DNA of 64,000 nt from Verrucomicrobiaceae bacterium (GTDB lineage: Bacteria > Verrucomicrobiota > Verrucomicrobiia > Verrucomicrobiales > Verrucomicrobiaceae). A program made the translations under genes and the position numbers. Numbering within the stretch: the first letter of the stretch is position 1; every line of letters begins with the position of its first letter. The notes under the pieces are model-generated. The model had not been told where the DNA came from. It worked only from the letters and a program-made list of their open reading frames with translations, and searched no databases. The DNA is taken from assembly GCA_947458455.1 (NCBI GenBank), contig CANGYJ010000008.1, forward strand, positions 62,001-126,000, in the 5' to 3' direction. Below, one piece after another: positions 17,331 to 26,574 of the stretch.

Positions 17331-19025
17331 ATGAAAAAACTTTTCATCTCGCTCCTCCTCGCCACCTCAGCATTGGCCGAAGTCAGAACCGAAACCATCG
17401 CCGTGCCCATGCGCGATGGCATCAAGCTCGCCACCGATATTTATCGTTACAATGCAGCGGGGAAAGCGCCCGTCGTGCTCATGCGGACGCCGTATGATCG
17501 CACGAAGGCGAAGGGCTCCGCGGAGCGCTGGGCGAATGCGGGTTACATTTTCATCGCACAGGACTGCCGTGGCACTCGCGGATCGGAAGGCGTGATGGCT
17601 CCTTACAACAACGAAGGCCAAGACGGCTATGATACCATCGAATGGATCACGCGGCAGCCATGGTGCAGTGGTCGCGTGGGCATGATGGGCGGCTCGTATG
17701 TTGGCGCAGTGCAGTGGCAAGCAGCGGCGGAGAATCCACCCGGACTTGCCGCCATCGCGCCGCAAGCGACATGGAGCAGCTTTTATCGCAATCTCTACCT
17801 CGGCGGCTCGGTGCGGCTAGCGCTCATCTCCGGTTGGATCGCGGGCAATACCGCGAAACCAGAAGGTATGAAGCCTGCGGATATGAGCGAGGCTTTGATG
17901 CGGCTGCCGCTCAGTGATGTGGATGAAGCCATCGGTTGGCCCATGGCCTGGCTCGATGCCTTCCTCACGCATCCCGAGCCGGATGGCTTCTGGACTCGGC
18001 TCGATCTCACCTCGCGCCTGCCTGATCTGCAACTCCCAGCACTGCACGTCGTCGGCTACTGCGACTACTTTTCGCGTGAGTCGGTGGGCAATTTCATGAT
18101 CATGCAAAAGCAGGCGCATGATCCTAAGACACGCCAGCAGCAGCGTCTCATCCTCGGCCCCTGGGATCATGGCAGCGTCGGCAAAACGAAGGTCGCCGAA
18201 GTTGAGTTTGGACCCGAAGCCGCCGTCGATACGTTTGCCCTTCAGGTCGATTGGTTTGATCGCCATCTCAAACAAGACACCGCCGCCCAAGCCAAGCCCT
18301 TCCCGCCCGTGCGCTACTTCTCCATGGGCGACAACGTCTGGCACGATGCACAAACCTGGCCGCCAGAGGACTTCACCTCGACCTCGTTCTACCTGCACTC
18401 CAATGGCAAGGCGAACACTCGTAAAGGCAATGGCCGCATCACTCGTGAAGCAGCTACTCAAGACGAAACACCTGACACCTTCCGCGCCGATCCCGCGAAC
18501 CCCACACCCTCGAACCCGATCACTGAAGAACGCCCCATCAAAGCCGCCGTGTGGGGTCCCGTGGACCAAAGCGCCACCGAGGATCGTGATGATGTACTCG
18601 TTTACACCAGCGAACCGATGACCACGCCGCTGACCTTCGCTGGCAACGCCGAGGCCAAGCTCCACGTCAGCACCGACACCACCGACGCCGATTGGGCCGT
18701 CAAACTCATCGACGTGCATCCCGATGGCTTTGCGCAAAACATGGCGCGAGGCATCCTGCGCGGACGCTATCGCGCCTCTTTGCTCAAACCGGAGCTGATG
18801 CAGCCTGGACAAGTTTACGAGATCACCGTCGATCTCGGCCCCGTCGCCGCCACCATCGCCAAAGGCCATCAACTCCGCGTGGACATCAGCGGTGCCGACT
18901 TCCCGCTCTACGACCGCAATCCCAACACCGCCGAAGGCATCACCAGCAGCAAAACCGCCATCGCCACCGAGCAAGTGCATCACAAGCCAGGCGCACTCTC
19001 GCGCATCGTGCTGCCGGTGAAATGA
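17331..19025 (+). CDS. CocE/NonD family alpha/beta hydrolase
   Basis: This 564-residue secreted protein has a signal peptide (LLLATSALAEV). The N-terminal X-Pro dipeptidyl-peptidase (S15)-type hydrolase domain shows the nucleophile elbow GGSYVGAVQW and a candidate catalytic His in LGPWDHGSVG. The C-terminal jelly-roll (X-Pro dipeptidase C) is recognisable by VWGPVDQ, AKLHVSTDTTDADWAVKLIDV and GHQLRVDISGADFP. Relatives hydrolyse esters or amides such as cocaine or acylated beta-lactams. The natural substrate here is unknown; removal of acyl groups from glycans would fit the neighbourhood. The stop overlaps the next start by 4 bp. Confidence 0.88.
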   Translation: MKKLFISLLLATSALAEVRTETIAVPMRDGIKLATDIYRYNAAGKAPVVLMRTPYDRTKAKGSAERWANAGYIFIAQDCRGTRGSEGVMAPYNNEGQDGYDTIEWITRQPWCSGRVGMMGGSYVGAVQWQAAAENPPGLAAIAPQATWSSFYRNLYLGGSVRLALISGWIAGNTAKPEGMKPADMSEALMRLPLSDVDEAIGWPMAWLDAFLTHPEPDGFWTRLDLTSRLPDLQLPALHVVGYCDYFSRESVGNFMIMQKQAHDPKTRQQQRLILGPWDHGSVGKTKVAEVEFGPEAAVDTFALQVDWFDRHLKQDTAAQAKPFPPVRYFSMGDNVWHDAQTWPPEDFTSTSFYLHSNGKANTRKGNGRITREAATQDETPDTFRADPANPTPSNPITEERPIKAAVWGPVDQSATEDRDDVLVYTSEPMTTPLTFAGNAEAKLHVSTDTTDADWAVKLIDVHPDGFAQNMARGILRGRYRASLLKPELMQPGQVYEITVDLGPVAATIAKGHQLRVDISGADFPLYDRNPNTAEGITSSKTAIATEQVHHKPGALSRIVLPVK

Positions 19026-21931
19026 AGATCTCACTCCTTGCCATGAATCCTCTCATCCCGTCTTTGTATTTTATCATCGCCTCCACCGCAATCGCCGCCG
19101 ATTTCGACCGCGAGATCCGCCCTCTTTTGCAAAAGCACTGCATCGAGTGCCACGGCGAAAAGAAGCAGAAAGGCGAACTCCGCCTCGACGCCAAAGTCCA
19201 CGCCTTCAAAGGCGGTCACGAGGGCCCGGCGATCCTCGCTGGCAAAGCGGATGCCTCGCCGCTCTTCCAGCGCATCACGAGTACGGACGACGATGAAAAA
19301 ATGCCTCCGAAAGGCGATGTCCTGAAACCCGAAGAGATCGCTCTTTTGAAGCGCTGGATCGACTCGGGTGCCAAGTGGCCCGAAAACGCCACCGACAAAG
19401 CCGCGCTCACCGACAAGCGCCTCCAGCACTGGTCCGTGCAGCCCATCAAAGTGGCTTCGGCTTTAGCCGAACCTCTCGGACTCAAGCCTGAGCTACTTTC
19501 CATCGATGCCTTCATCGAAGCCAAGTTACGCGAACACAAACTCACGCCCTCTCCTGAAGCCGGCGCACGCACCTTAAAGCGCCGCCTCCACTTCGATCTC
19601 CTCGGTCTCCCACCGTCCGACCTGTCCGACCAAGCCTACGAGTCCCTCGTCGATTCCCTCCTCGCCTCACCGCACTTCGGCGAACGCCAGGCCCGCCACT
19701 GGCTGGACATCGTCCACTACGCCGACACGCACGGCTTTGAGCGTGACCAGCTCCGTCCGAACGCCTGGCGCTACCGCGACTACGTCATCGAGTCCTTCAA
19801 TGCCGACAAACCCTACGACCAGTTCATCAAAGAACAGATCGCCGGAGATTTGCTGCCGAAGCCAACCATCACCGCGCTCGGCTTCCTCTCCGCAGGCCCG
19901 TGGGACTTCGTCGGGCAGCAGGAAACGCGGTCTGACATGCTTCGTCGTGCCGCCCGCGCTCTCGATCTCGACGACATGGTCACGCAGACGCTCACCGCCA
20001 CGATGGGCATTTCCATCAACTGCGCCCGCTGCCACGATCACAAGCTCGATCCCATCACGCAGGAGGAGTATTATCGGCTGTGGGCCGTTTTTGCCGGTGT
20101 GAAGCGCGGCGACCGCGAAACCGATGCCGCCGAGTCGAAACGCATCGCCGCCGAAAAAGCCCGCTTAAACAAAGAACTCACCCAAACACGCACGCAGATC
20201 GCCAAGCTGGCCGGTGAGGGCCTCGAACTCGCCAAACTCATCCCGGATGCCTCCGGCATCGACCTGCGCAATGGCAGCATCACCAAGGAAAAACTCGGCT
20301 ACTTCCGCGACATCCAAACCAATCGCCTTCAGAAGGTCCCTTCTGTCCCTTCCGTTCTTTGGGTCTTTGTTCCGAACGGCCCGAAAGTCCCTATCGCCTT
20401 CAAACAAGAAGTATCCGGCATCCCCGCCACCAGCGGCCACTTTTGGGACACCATCGCCAATCATCCCATCAGCGCCCAACGCAACACCAAGATCGGCAGC
20501 ACGGATTATGCAGCGAAAGGCCACAGCATGCTCGCCATGCACGCGAATAGCGGCATCACCTTCGATCTCGCCAAGCTCCGCGAGCAAAGCGGCCTTAAAG
20601 CCATGCGACTCACCGGCCTCGTCGGCTTCGGAGCCGCCAAAGAAGCTGCGACCACAAAAGCGGACTTCACCGTCTTCGTCGATGCCGAGCTGAAGTTCCA
20701 AAAGCTCCAACTCCGCAAAGACGAAACCGCCGCGCTCGATCTCGAAGTGCCCGCGAAGGCCAAAACACTCACCCTCATCGCCACCGATGGCGGCGATGGC
20801 ATTGGCAACGATCTTCTCTTCATCGGCGATCCGAAGCTCGTGCCCGAAATCGCCGAAACACGCCTCACCGAGGCCGATGCGGCTCAATTGAAGAAACTCC
20901 GCGCCACCGCCGCGAACCTCGACGCCGATCTCAAAGCCCTGCCCGAGCCCGACAAGGTCTATGCCATCGTTTCCAACGAAAATCCGCCCGTCATCAAAGT
21001 GCAGCGTCGCGGCAATGCCGAGGACGAAGCGCAGGAAGTCACGCCCGGAGCCTTCTCATGGGCCAAGCACGCTTCCGCTGCTTTTGGCGACAACCAAATG
21101 CCCGAAGCCCAGCGCCGACTCGCCCTCGCGAACTGGATCACCCATCCCGACAACCCGCTCACCGCCCGCGTCATCGTGAACCGCCTCTGGCACCATCACT
21201 TTGGCCAAGGCCTCGTCACCACCCCCAGCGATTTCGGCCTCGGCGGCGACAAACCGAGCCACCCCGAGTTGCTCGATTTCCTCGCCCACGAACTCATCAC
21301 GCATGGCTGGAGTTTGAAGCACATCCACAAGCTCATCGTGATGTCGAAGGCGTATCGTAGAACGAGTTTTCCAACTCGTTCTCCCCGAACCAACGAGTTG
21401 GAAAACTCGTTGTACGCCGACTCCTCCAACCGACTCCTCTCCCACCAAAACCCGCGCCGCCTCGATGCCGAAACGCTGCGCGACACCGTCCTCGCCGTCT
21501 CCGGCAAGCTGAACCTCGCCCGTGGCGGCCCCGGCTACCGCGACTTCAACTACACCGAAGCCTACGCCCCCATCTACGACTACGTCACGCCCGACAAACC
21601 CGAGCTCTGGCGTCGCAGCATCTACCGCTTCATCGTACGCACCACGCCGCACCAGTTCATGACCACGCTCGACTGCCCCGACCCCGCGAACTTCACGCCA
21701 GCGAGAGCGCAAACGACCACGGCACTGCAAGCACTCACGCTTTCGAACAACGAGTTCATGCTCCAACAGGCCCGCCACCTCGCCGAGCGTGCCAAAACAC
21801 CCGAACGAGCCTTCCAGCTAGGCTTCCAACGCGATGCGACGCCCGAAGAACTCGCCGCCGCGAAGTCCATCGACCTCTTCTCCCTCTGCCGCATGCTCCT
21901 GAATGCCAACGAGTTCATCTATGTCGATTAA
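19022..21931 (+). CDS. Secreted PSCyt1-DUF1549-DUF1553 protein with NPCBM-like domain
   Basis: The product is 969 residues from the ATG overlapping the CocE stop; an ATG at 19043 is also possible. It has a signal peptide, CIECHGEKK (Cys ~39) of the PSCyt1 haem domain, and DUF1549 ending in CARCHDHKLDPI (~334). A carbohydrate-binding NPCBM-like module follows at ~440-600 (LWVFVPNG, GIPATSGHFWD, KGHSMLAMHANSGITFDLA). DUF1553 starts near 696. Residues ~780-797 are encoded by a perfect 20-bp inverted repeat inserted in frame. The module suggests binding to polysaccharide. Its partner DUF1501 proteins are at 22764 and 24187. Confidence 0.88.
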   Translation: MKISLLAMNPLIPSLYFIIASTAIAADFDREIRPLLQKHCIECHGEKKQKGELRLDAKVHAFKGGHEGPAILAGKADASPLFQRITSTDDDEKMPPKGDVLKPEEIALLKRWIDSGAKWPENATDKAALTDKRLQHWSVQPIKVASALAEPLGLKPELLSIDAFIEAKLREHKLTPSPEAGARTLKRRLHFDLLGLPPSDLSDQAYESLVDSLLASPHFGERQARHWLDIVHYADTHGFERDQLRPNAWRYRDYVIESFNADKPYDQFIKEQIAGDLLPKPTITALGFLSAGPWDFVGQQETRSDMLRRAARALDLDDMVTQTLTATMGISINCARCHDHKLDPITQEEYYRLWAVFAGVKRGDRETDAAESKRIAAEKARLNKELTQTRTQIAKLAGEGLELAKLIPDASGIDLRNGSITKEKLGYFRDIQTNRLQKVPSVPSVLWVFVPNGPKVPIAFKQEVSGIPATSGHFWDTIANHPISAQRNTKIGSTDYAAKGHSMLAMHANSGITFDLAKLREQSGLKAMRLTGLVGFGAAKEAATTKADFTVFVDAELKFQKLQLRKDETAALDLEVPAKAKTLTLIATDGGDGIGNDLLFIGDPKLVPEIAETRLTEADAAQLKKLRATAANLDADLKALPEPDKVYAIVSNENPPVIKVQRRGNAEDEAQEVTPGAFSWAKHASAAFGDNQMPEAQRRLALANWITHPDNPLTARVIVNRLWHHHFGQGLVTTPSDFGLGGDKPSHPELLDFLAHELITHGWSLKHIHKLIVMSKAYRRTSFPTRSPRTNELENSLYADSSNRLLSHQNPRRLDAETLRDTVLAVSGKLNLARGGPGYRDFNYTEAYAPIYDYVTPDKPELWRRSIYRFIVRTTPHQFMTTLDCPDPANFTPARAQTTTALQALTLSNNEFMLQQARHLAERAKTPERAFQLGFQRDATPEELAAAKSIDLFSLCRMLLNANEFIYVD
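21361..21411. repeat. In-frame palindromic element inside DUF1553 gene
   Basis: AACGAGTTTTCCAACTCGTT (21361-21380) and its exact reverse complement (21392-21411) flank an 11-base loop. Flanking GGCGTA and TACGCC extend the dyad. The element is read through in frame as RTSFPTRSPRTNELENS-like sequence, between the conserved SKAYR motif and the NRLL segment of the DUF1553 domain. Confidence 0.85.
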
Positions 21932-21938
21932 CACGCCC

Positions 21939-22700
21939 ATGCTCACCAAACACCTCGCCATCCTCTTCTTCGCTCTTTGCCCGTTGCTCTCCGCTTCAGC
22001 AGCGGACAAGCCTGCGCATCTCTTCATCCTCACCGGGCAGTCAAACATGGCGGGCATGGACCCGAAGCTCGGGTTTGAGCCGGAGGCGAAGATTGCCTTT
22101 CCGGATGCGGACGTGGCTTACATCAAGGTCGCAGTCGGCGGCATGCCGATTCGTTACTGGGTGGATGAATGGAACGACATCGCCACGAAGCACGACGTCG
22201 ATGTTGCGAAAGCGCGTGAGAAGGACAGGAGCAAGGCCACGATCTTCTACCCGCACATCCTGGAGAAGTTCGCCACGATGCTGAAAGACCACCCGAACGC
22301 GAAGTCCGTCACCTTCTGTTGGATGCAGGGTGAGAACGACTCGAAAACCGGCCTGCACGCGCCTTATGCCGATGCCTTGAAGCAGCTCATCGCCAATCTG
22401 CGGCGCGATTTGAAGCGCCCGGACCTCAATGTGGTCATCGGACGCATCAGCGACCATGAGCGCATCAATCCGCCTGCATGGAAAGTCGTGCGCGACGCAC
22501 AGGTCGAAGTCGCGAAAGGCGATGTGCATGGTGCATGGGTCGATTGCGATGATCTCAATGACAAGGAGATCAAAGGCGTGATGACCAACGACCTCCACTA
22601 CACTAAACCCGGTTACGAACTCCTCGGCCGCCGCTTCGTGCGTCAGGCGAAGGCGCTCATCGAAAACCAGAAGCCCTCTGAGAACGGAAGGCCTGAATAG
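21939..22700 (+). CDS. Secreted SASA/SGNH-type esterase
   Basis: The protein is 253 residues from the ATG at 21939 (signal peptide ILFFALCPLLSASAAD); an ATG at 21921 would overlap the upstream gene. The GQSNMAG block near the mature N-terminus, the WMQGENDS block and the C-terminal DLHYTKPGYELLG define the sialate O-acetylesterase-like (SASA) family, with Ser and Asp-x-x-His as the expected catalytic residues. It probably removes acetyl or other acyl groups from a glycan. The start is 7 bases after the DUF1553 stop, so the two are likely co-transcribed. Confidence 0.87.
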   Translation: MLTKHLAILFFALCPLLSASAADKPAHLFILTGQSNMAGMDPKLGFEPEAKIAFPDADVAYIKVAVGGMPIRYWVDEWNDIATKHDVDVAKAREKDRSKATIFYPHILEKFATMLKDHPNAKSVTFCWMQGENDSKTGLHAPYADALKQLIANLRRDLKRPDLNVVIGRISDHERINPPAWKVVRDAQVEVAKGDVHGAWVDCDDLNDKEIKGVMTNDLHYTKPGYELLGRRFVRQAKALIENQKPSENGRPE

Positions 22701-22742
22701 GCTTGCTGGACCGTAAGAAGCAAGCTCAGGAAGCCGTTTTGC

Positions 22743-22759
22743 AATTGGTCTGACCAATT
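22743..22759. promoter_or_regulatory. Perfect 17-bp FadR/PdhR-type operator
   Basis: AATTGGTCTGACCAATT is a perfect dyad (8-1-8) ending 4 bases before the ATG at 22764. It matches the general form of sites bound by the PdhR/LldR/FadR branch of GntR regulators (ATTGGTnnnACCAAT). The regulator at 12497 is the obvious candidate ligand. Its position over the ribosome-binding region suggests a block on initiation of translation or transcription. Confidence 0.65.
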
Positions 22760-22763
22760 ATCC

Positions 22764-24173
22764 ATGACGCCCACACGCCGCAATTTCCTCCAAAGCCTCA
22801 GTGGCACCGCACTGGCCTCGTTGCTCCATCGTGATGCCAGCGCGGCATCGAACCCGCTTTCACCGAAAGGCGGGCATCATGCGGCGAAAGCGAAGGCGGT
22901 GATCCAGATCTTCTGCCCGGGTGGTCTCTCGCATGTCGATACCTGGGACTACAAACCGGAGTTGGAGAAGCGCCAGGGCAAACCCTTCGATCCGGATGGC
23001 AAGCTCACGTTCTTTGCGTCAAAGCCAGGCAACTGCCAGCAGTCGTGGTGGAAGTTCCGCCAGCATGGCGAGTGCGGGCGCTGGATGAGCGATCTCTTCC
23101 CAAAACTCGCCGCGAAGGTCGATGACATGGCCTTCATCCACTCGATGCAGAGCAAAACCGCGCTGCACGGCCCCGCGATGTTCATGGCGAACAGCGGCTA
23201 CATCTTGCCCGGCTTTCCGACGATGGGTGCGTGGGTCACGTATGGCCTCGGCAGTCTCAGCGATGACCTGCCAGCTTTCGTCGTGCTGCCTGATCCGCGT
23301 GGATTGCCGCCCGGCGGCGTTTTGAACTGGGGCGCAGGCTTTTTGCCTGCGATCCATCAAGGCACCGTCCTCACCACCCATGCCGAAAAACCGCCCATCG
23401 CCGATCTTTTCCCGCCCAAGGGCTACATCGAAGGTTCCGAGCAAAAGAGTCGCGAGTTCCTTCAAGTGCTGAATCGCACCCACGCAGCCGAAAGACGTGA
23501 AAACAGCGAGTTGGAGGCCCGCATCGCGGCTTACGAGCTGGCGGCGCGTTTGCAGCTCAGCGCCCCCGAAGCCACGAACGTCAGCGATGAGACCGAGGCG
23601 ACGAAAAAGCTCTACAACCTCGATCACGAGGACATCGGCCCTTTTGGGAGACAGTGTTTGCTCGCACGTCGGCTCGTCGAGCGTGGCACGCGCTTCGTGC
23701 AGATCTTTTGCGGCGCCGAAAACACCACCGCGAAGAAGATCCGCCCGAACTGGGACAGCCACGAAGACCTCGTCCGCGATCACGGTTACTGGGGCAGCAT
23801 TCTCGATAGCGGAGCCGCGGCGTTGCTCACCGATCTAAAATCACGCGGCCTGCTGGAGAGCACGCTTGTCATCTGCACCACCGAGTTTGGTCGCCAGCCC
23901 GCCGCGCAAGGCGCAGGCAAAGGCCGCGATCACAATCCCGGCGCCTTCACCGCCTGGATGGCTGGTGGCGGCATTCAGGGCGGCACCGCTTACGGAACCA
24001 CGGATGATCTCGGCTTCAAAGCCGCCGAAAACCCCGCCTACTGCTACGACCTCCACGCCACCGCGCTGCATTTGCTCGGCCTCGACCACGAAAAGCTCAG
24101 CTACTACCACAACGGCATCCAGCGCCGCCTGACGGATGTGCATGGGCACGTCATCCAAGAAATCCTCGTGTGA
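22764..24173 (+). CDS. DUF1501 protein, Tat-exported
   Basis: This 469-residue protein has a twin-arginine signal ([18 protein letters not shown]) and the DUF1501 blocks [66 protein letters not shown] and the C-terminal [18 protein letters not shown]. It is in the same subfamily as the next gene and more distant from the copy at 15836. A perfect FadR-type palindrome lies just upstream, so its expression may be controlled by the regulator at 12497. Function is unknown beyond the pairing with DUF1553 proteins. Confidence 0.9.
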   Translation: MTPTRRNFLQSLSGTALASLLHRDASAASNPLSPKGGHHAAKAKAVIQIFCPGGLSHVDTWDYKPELEKRQGKPFDPDGKLTFFASKPGNCQQSWWKFRQHGECGRWMSDLFPKLAAKVDDMAFIHSMQSKTALHGPAMFMANSGYILPGFPTMGAWVTYGLGSLSDDLPAFVVLPDPRGLPPGGVLNWGAGFLPAIHQGTVLTTHAEKPPIADLFPPKGYIEGSEQKSREFLQVLNRTHAAERRENSELEARIAAYELAARLQLSAPEATNVSDETEATKKLYNLDHEDIGPFGRQCLLARRLVERGTRFVQIFCGAENTTAKKIRPNWDSHEDLVRDHGYWGSILDSGAAALLTDLKSRGLLESTLVICTTEFGRQPAAQGAGKGRDHNPGAFTAWMAGGGIQGGTAYGTTDDLGFKAAENPAYCYDLHATALHLLGLDHEKLSYYHNGIQRRLTDVHGHVIQEILV

Positions 24174-24186
24174 ATTTATCACCTCC

Positions 24187-25641
24187 ATGAACGCCCTCCT
24201 CAACCGCCGCACCTTCCTCCAGCAGACCGTCCACGGTCTCGGCAGCATCGCGTTTCTCGATCTGCTCGCTCGTGATCAGCTTTTGGCCGCCTCCGGTCCC
24301 ACACGTCCCATCATCGACCCATCGCGTCCCTTCGCAGCTCGCAGTCCGCACTTTGCGCCGAAGGCCAAACGCGTCGTCATGGTCTTTTGCAGCGGGGCCT
24401 TGAGCCACGTCGATACCTTCGATTACAAGCCCGCGCTGTTCAAATACCACGACCAACCTATGCCCGGCGGCAGTGTCGTCACCTTCCAGGGCGAGCAGGG
24501 GAACCTCATCAAGCCGCTGCGCGACTTCAAACCACGCGGCCAGTCCGGCAAGATGACTTCCGATTTGCTGCCGAAGCTCGGCGGCTGCGTGGATGACTTC
24601 TTTTTCTGCCACGGCATGACGTCGAAGACGAATACCCATGGCCCCGGCGAGACCTTCATGTCCACCGGGCAAACACTGGAAGGCTTTCCCTCCGCCGGTG
24701 CGTGGGTGAACTACGCGCTCGGCACCGAAAACGAAAATCTGCCGTCCTACATCGCCATCCCTGATCCACGCGGCAATCCCCAAGCCGCAGGCAACAACTG
24801 GAGCGCCGCCTTCCTCCCCGCCGCGTATCAAGGCACCGCCTTCAACGCCGAAAACCCCATCCGCTTCCTCGCACGACCCAGTGGCATCTCCGCCAGCAGT
24901 GACAAAGCCACCGCTGACTTCTTGAAGCGCCTCAATGAGCGCCACCTCGAAAAATTCCCCGGCGATAGCGAACTCGCCGCCCGCATCTCCAGCTACGAAC
25001 TCGCTGCGAAGATGCAGATGACCGTGCCCTCGCTCACCGATCTCAGCAGCGAGCCCGCGCACGTGTTGAAGATGTATGGCGCGGACGATCCCACGAACAC
25101 CGTGAAGGCCGGCTACGCCAAAAACTGCATCCTCGCGCGTCGCCTGTGCGAGCAGGGCGTGCGCTTCGTGCAGGTCTTCAACGGCGCGTATGCCATGGGC
25201 GAAGGCGTTGGCAATTGGGACGGCCACAAGACCATCGCCACGCAGTATCCCGGCCACGCTGAAGTGCTCGACCAGCCCACCGCTGCGCTCTTCATGGATC
25301 TGAAGCAGCGCGGCCTGCTCGCCGACACGCTCTTCGTTTTCTGCACTGAGTTCGGCCGCATGCCCACCTTTCAAAAAGGCGCATCCGGCCGCGATCACAA
25401 CCCCAGCGGCTTCACCTGCATCCTCGCCGGAGCTGGTGTGCAAACCGGCGCGAAACACCACGGTGAAACCGATGAGTTCGGCTGGAAAGCCGCCGTCGAT
25501 GTCACCAGCGTTTATGATTTCCACTCCACGATCCTCCACCTCCTCGGTCTCGATCACGAACGCCTCAGCTACTACCACAACGGCCTCGAACGCCGTCTCA
25601 CCGACGTCCACGGCCATGTGATCCAAAGCGCTCTCGCCTAA
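24187..25641 (+). CDS. DUF1501 protein, Tat-exported
   Basis: The 484-residue protein has a twin-arginine signal ([20 protein letters not shown]) and the usual blocks [62 protein letters not shown] and a [19 protein letters not shown] tail shared with the preceding protein. The start at 24187 is 13 bases after the preceding stop. Two consecutive DUF1501 genes after a single DUF1553 gene suggest one DUF1553 protein may work with two partners. Confidence 0.9.
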   Translation: MNALLNRRTFLQQTVHGLGSIAFLDLLARDQLLAASGPTRPIIDPSRPFAARSPHFAPKAKRVVMVFCSGALSHVDTFDYKPALFKYHDQPMPGGSVVTFQGEQGNLIKPLRDFKPRGQSGKMTSDLLPKLGGCVDDFFFCHGMTSKTNTHGPGETFMSTGQTLEGFPSAGAWVNYALGTENENLPSYIAIPDPRGNPQAAGNNWSAAFLPAAYQGTAFNAENPIRFLARPSGISASSDKATADFLKRLNERHLEKFPGDSELAARISSYELAAKMQMTVPSLTDLSSEPAHVLKMYGADDPTNTVKAGYAKNCILARRLCEQGVRFVQVFNGAYAMGEGVGNWDGHKTIATQYPGHAEVLDQPTAALFMDLKQRGLLADTLFVFCTEFGRMPTFQKGASGRDHNPSGFTCILAGAGVQTGAKHHGETDEFGWKAAVDVTSVYDFHSTILHLLGLDHERLSYYHNGLERRLTDVHGHVIQSALA

Positions 25642-25658
25642 CGAACCCCTCCCAAACC

Positions 25659-25719
25659 GCTGACAGAAAATGGGGGCAGCAAATCCCAATCCATTTTTCT
25701 GCCCCCATTTGCTGTCAGC
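25659..25719. repeat. Palindromic repeat with GGGGGCAG core
   Basis: The arms GCTGACAGAAAATGGGGGCA (from 25659) and TGCCCCCATTTGCTGTCAGC (to 25719) are near-perfect complements around a short A/T-rich loop. It lies between convergently spaced genes of the same orientation and could act as a terminator or mRNA stabiliser. Same family as 17230 and 52211. Confidence 0.75.
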
Positions 25720-25737
25720 CTAAACCACCTTCTCGCC

Positions 25738-26523
25738 ATGCATCTCCTCCCCTCTCTTACCTTCGCCCTCCTCGTTTCCGCCTCTGTCTTCGCTCAAGAT
25801 GCCGTTTCACTCTTCAACGGCAAAGACCTCACCGGCTGGGACGGCGATCCCAAGCTCTGGAAGGTCGAAAACGGCATCGTCATCGGCACGAATGCATCGC
25901 CGGAGGCCATGGCGAACAACAGCTTCCTCATCTGGCGTGGCGGCTCGGTGAAGGACTTCGAGCTTCGCGCCACCATTCGCGTCATCGGCGATAACAACAG
26001 CGGCATCCAGTATCGCAGCCGCGAGCTGAAGGACGTGGCCCCGTGGGTCATCACCGGCTACCAGTGCGACATCCATCCCGCCATCGAGCACACCGGCATG
26101 ACCTATGAGGAGCGCGGTCGCGGCATCTTCGGCCTGAACGGCAAAAACGTCCTCCTCGACCCCGATGGCGCCCTCTGGCAGCTCAGCGAGCAGGCGCCGG
26201 TGAAGGTCGATGTCAGCCAGTGGAACGAGTATGTCATCGTCGCGCAGGGAAACCGCCTCCAGCACTTCATCAACGGCCAACCCACCTCCGAACTCATCGA
26301 CCACCACGCCGACAAACGCACCCTGGAAGGCCTCCTCGCCATCCAGCTCCACAAAGGCAACCCCAACCGCGTCGAGATCAAAGAACTGAAGCTCAAAGTA
26401 CTGCCCGAGGCAGCGATGGTGCCCTTCGAGCCCGCGAAACTGCCCGCCACCGCGACAAAGATCGAAAAACCGCGCACGAGCCGTCCGCAAGGCACGGGGC
26501 CGGTCGTGCCGGTGAAGAAGTGA
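25738..26523 (+). CDS. DUF1080 (3-keto-disaccharide hydrolase-type) protein
   Basis: This 261-residue secreted protein has a signal peptide (LLVSASVFAQ) and the hallmark opening VSLFNGKDLTGWDG of the DUF1080 family, followed by the concanavalin-like fold (FELRATIRVIGDNNSGIQYRS, VITGYQCDIHP, YEERGRGIFG). Family members hydrolyse 3-keto-glycosides or bind glycans, and are common in verrucomicrobial and planctomycetal degradation clusters next to oxidoreductases. Its position at the end of the DUF1553/DUF1501 cluster fits a role in glycan breakdown by oxidation. Confidence 0.9.
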   Translation: MHLLPSLTFALLVSASVFAQDAVSLFNGKDLTGWDGDPKLWKVENGIVIGTNASPEAMANNSFLIWRGGSVKDFELRATIRVIGDNNSGIQYRSRELKDVAPWVITGYQCDIHPAIEHTGMTYEERGRGIFGLNGKNVLLDPDGALWQLSEQAPVKVDVSQWNEYVIVAQGNRLQHFINGQPTSELIDHHADKRTLEGLLAIQLHKGNPNRVEIKELKLKVLPEAAMVPFEPAKLPATATKIEKPRTSRPQGTGPVVPVKK

Positions 26524-26574
26524 GTAACTTTATCGAGCTTTCGTAACCACTGACTGATAAAATGGAGGCCTCTC

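Noticed and set aside
20330-20395. VPSVPSVLWVF stretch as a repeat insertion in the DUF1553 gene
   Set aside because: LWVFVPNG fits the start of the NPCBM-like module, so most of the stretch is ordinary protein sequence.
24151-25689. Long antisense open frame opposite the DUF1501 gene
   Set aside because: The opposite strand encodes an unmistakable DUF1501 protein; the antisense translation is low-complexity with no motif.
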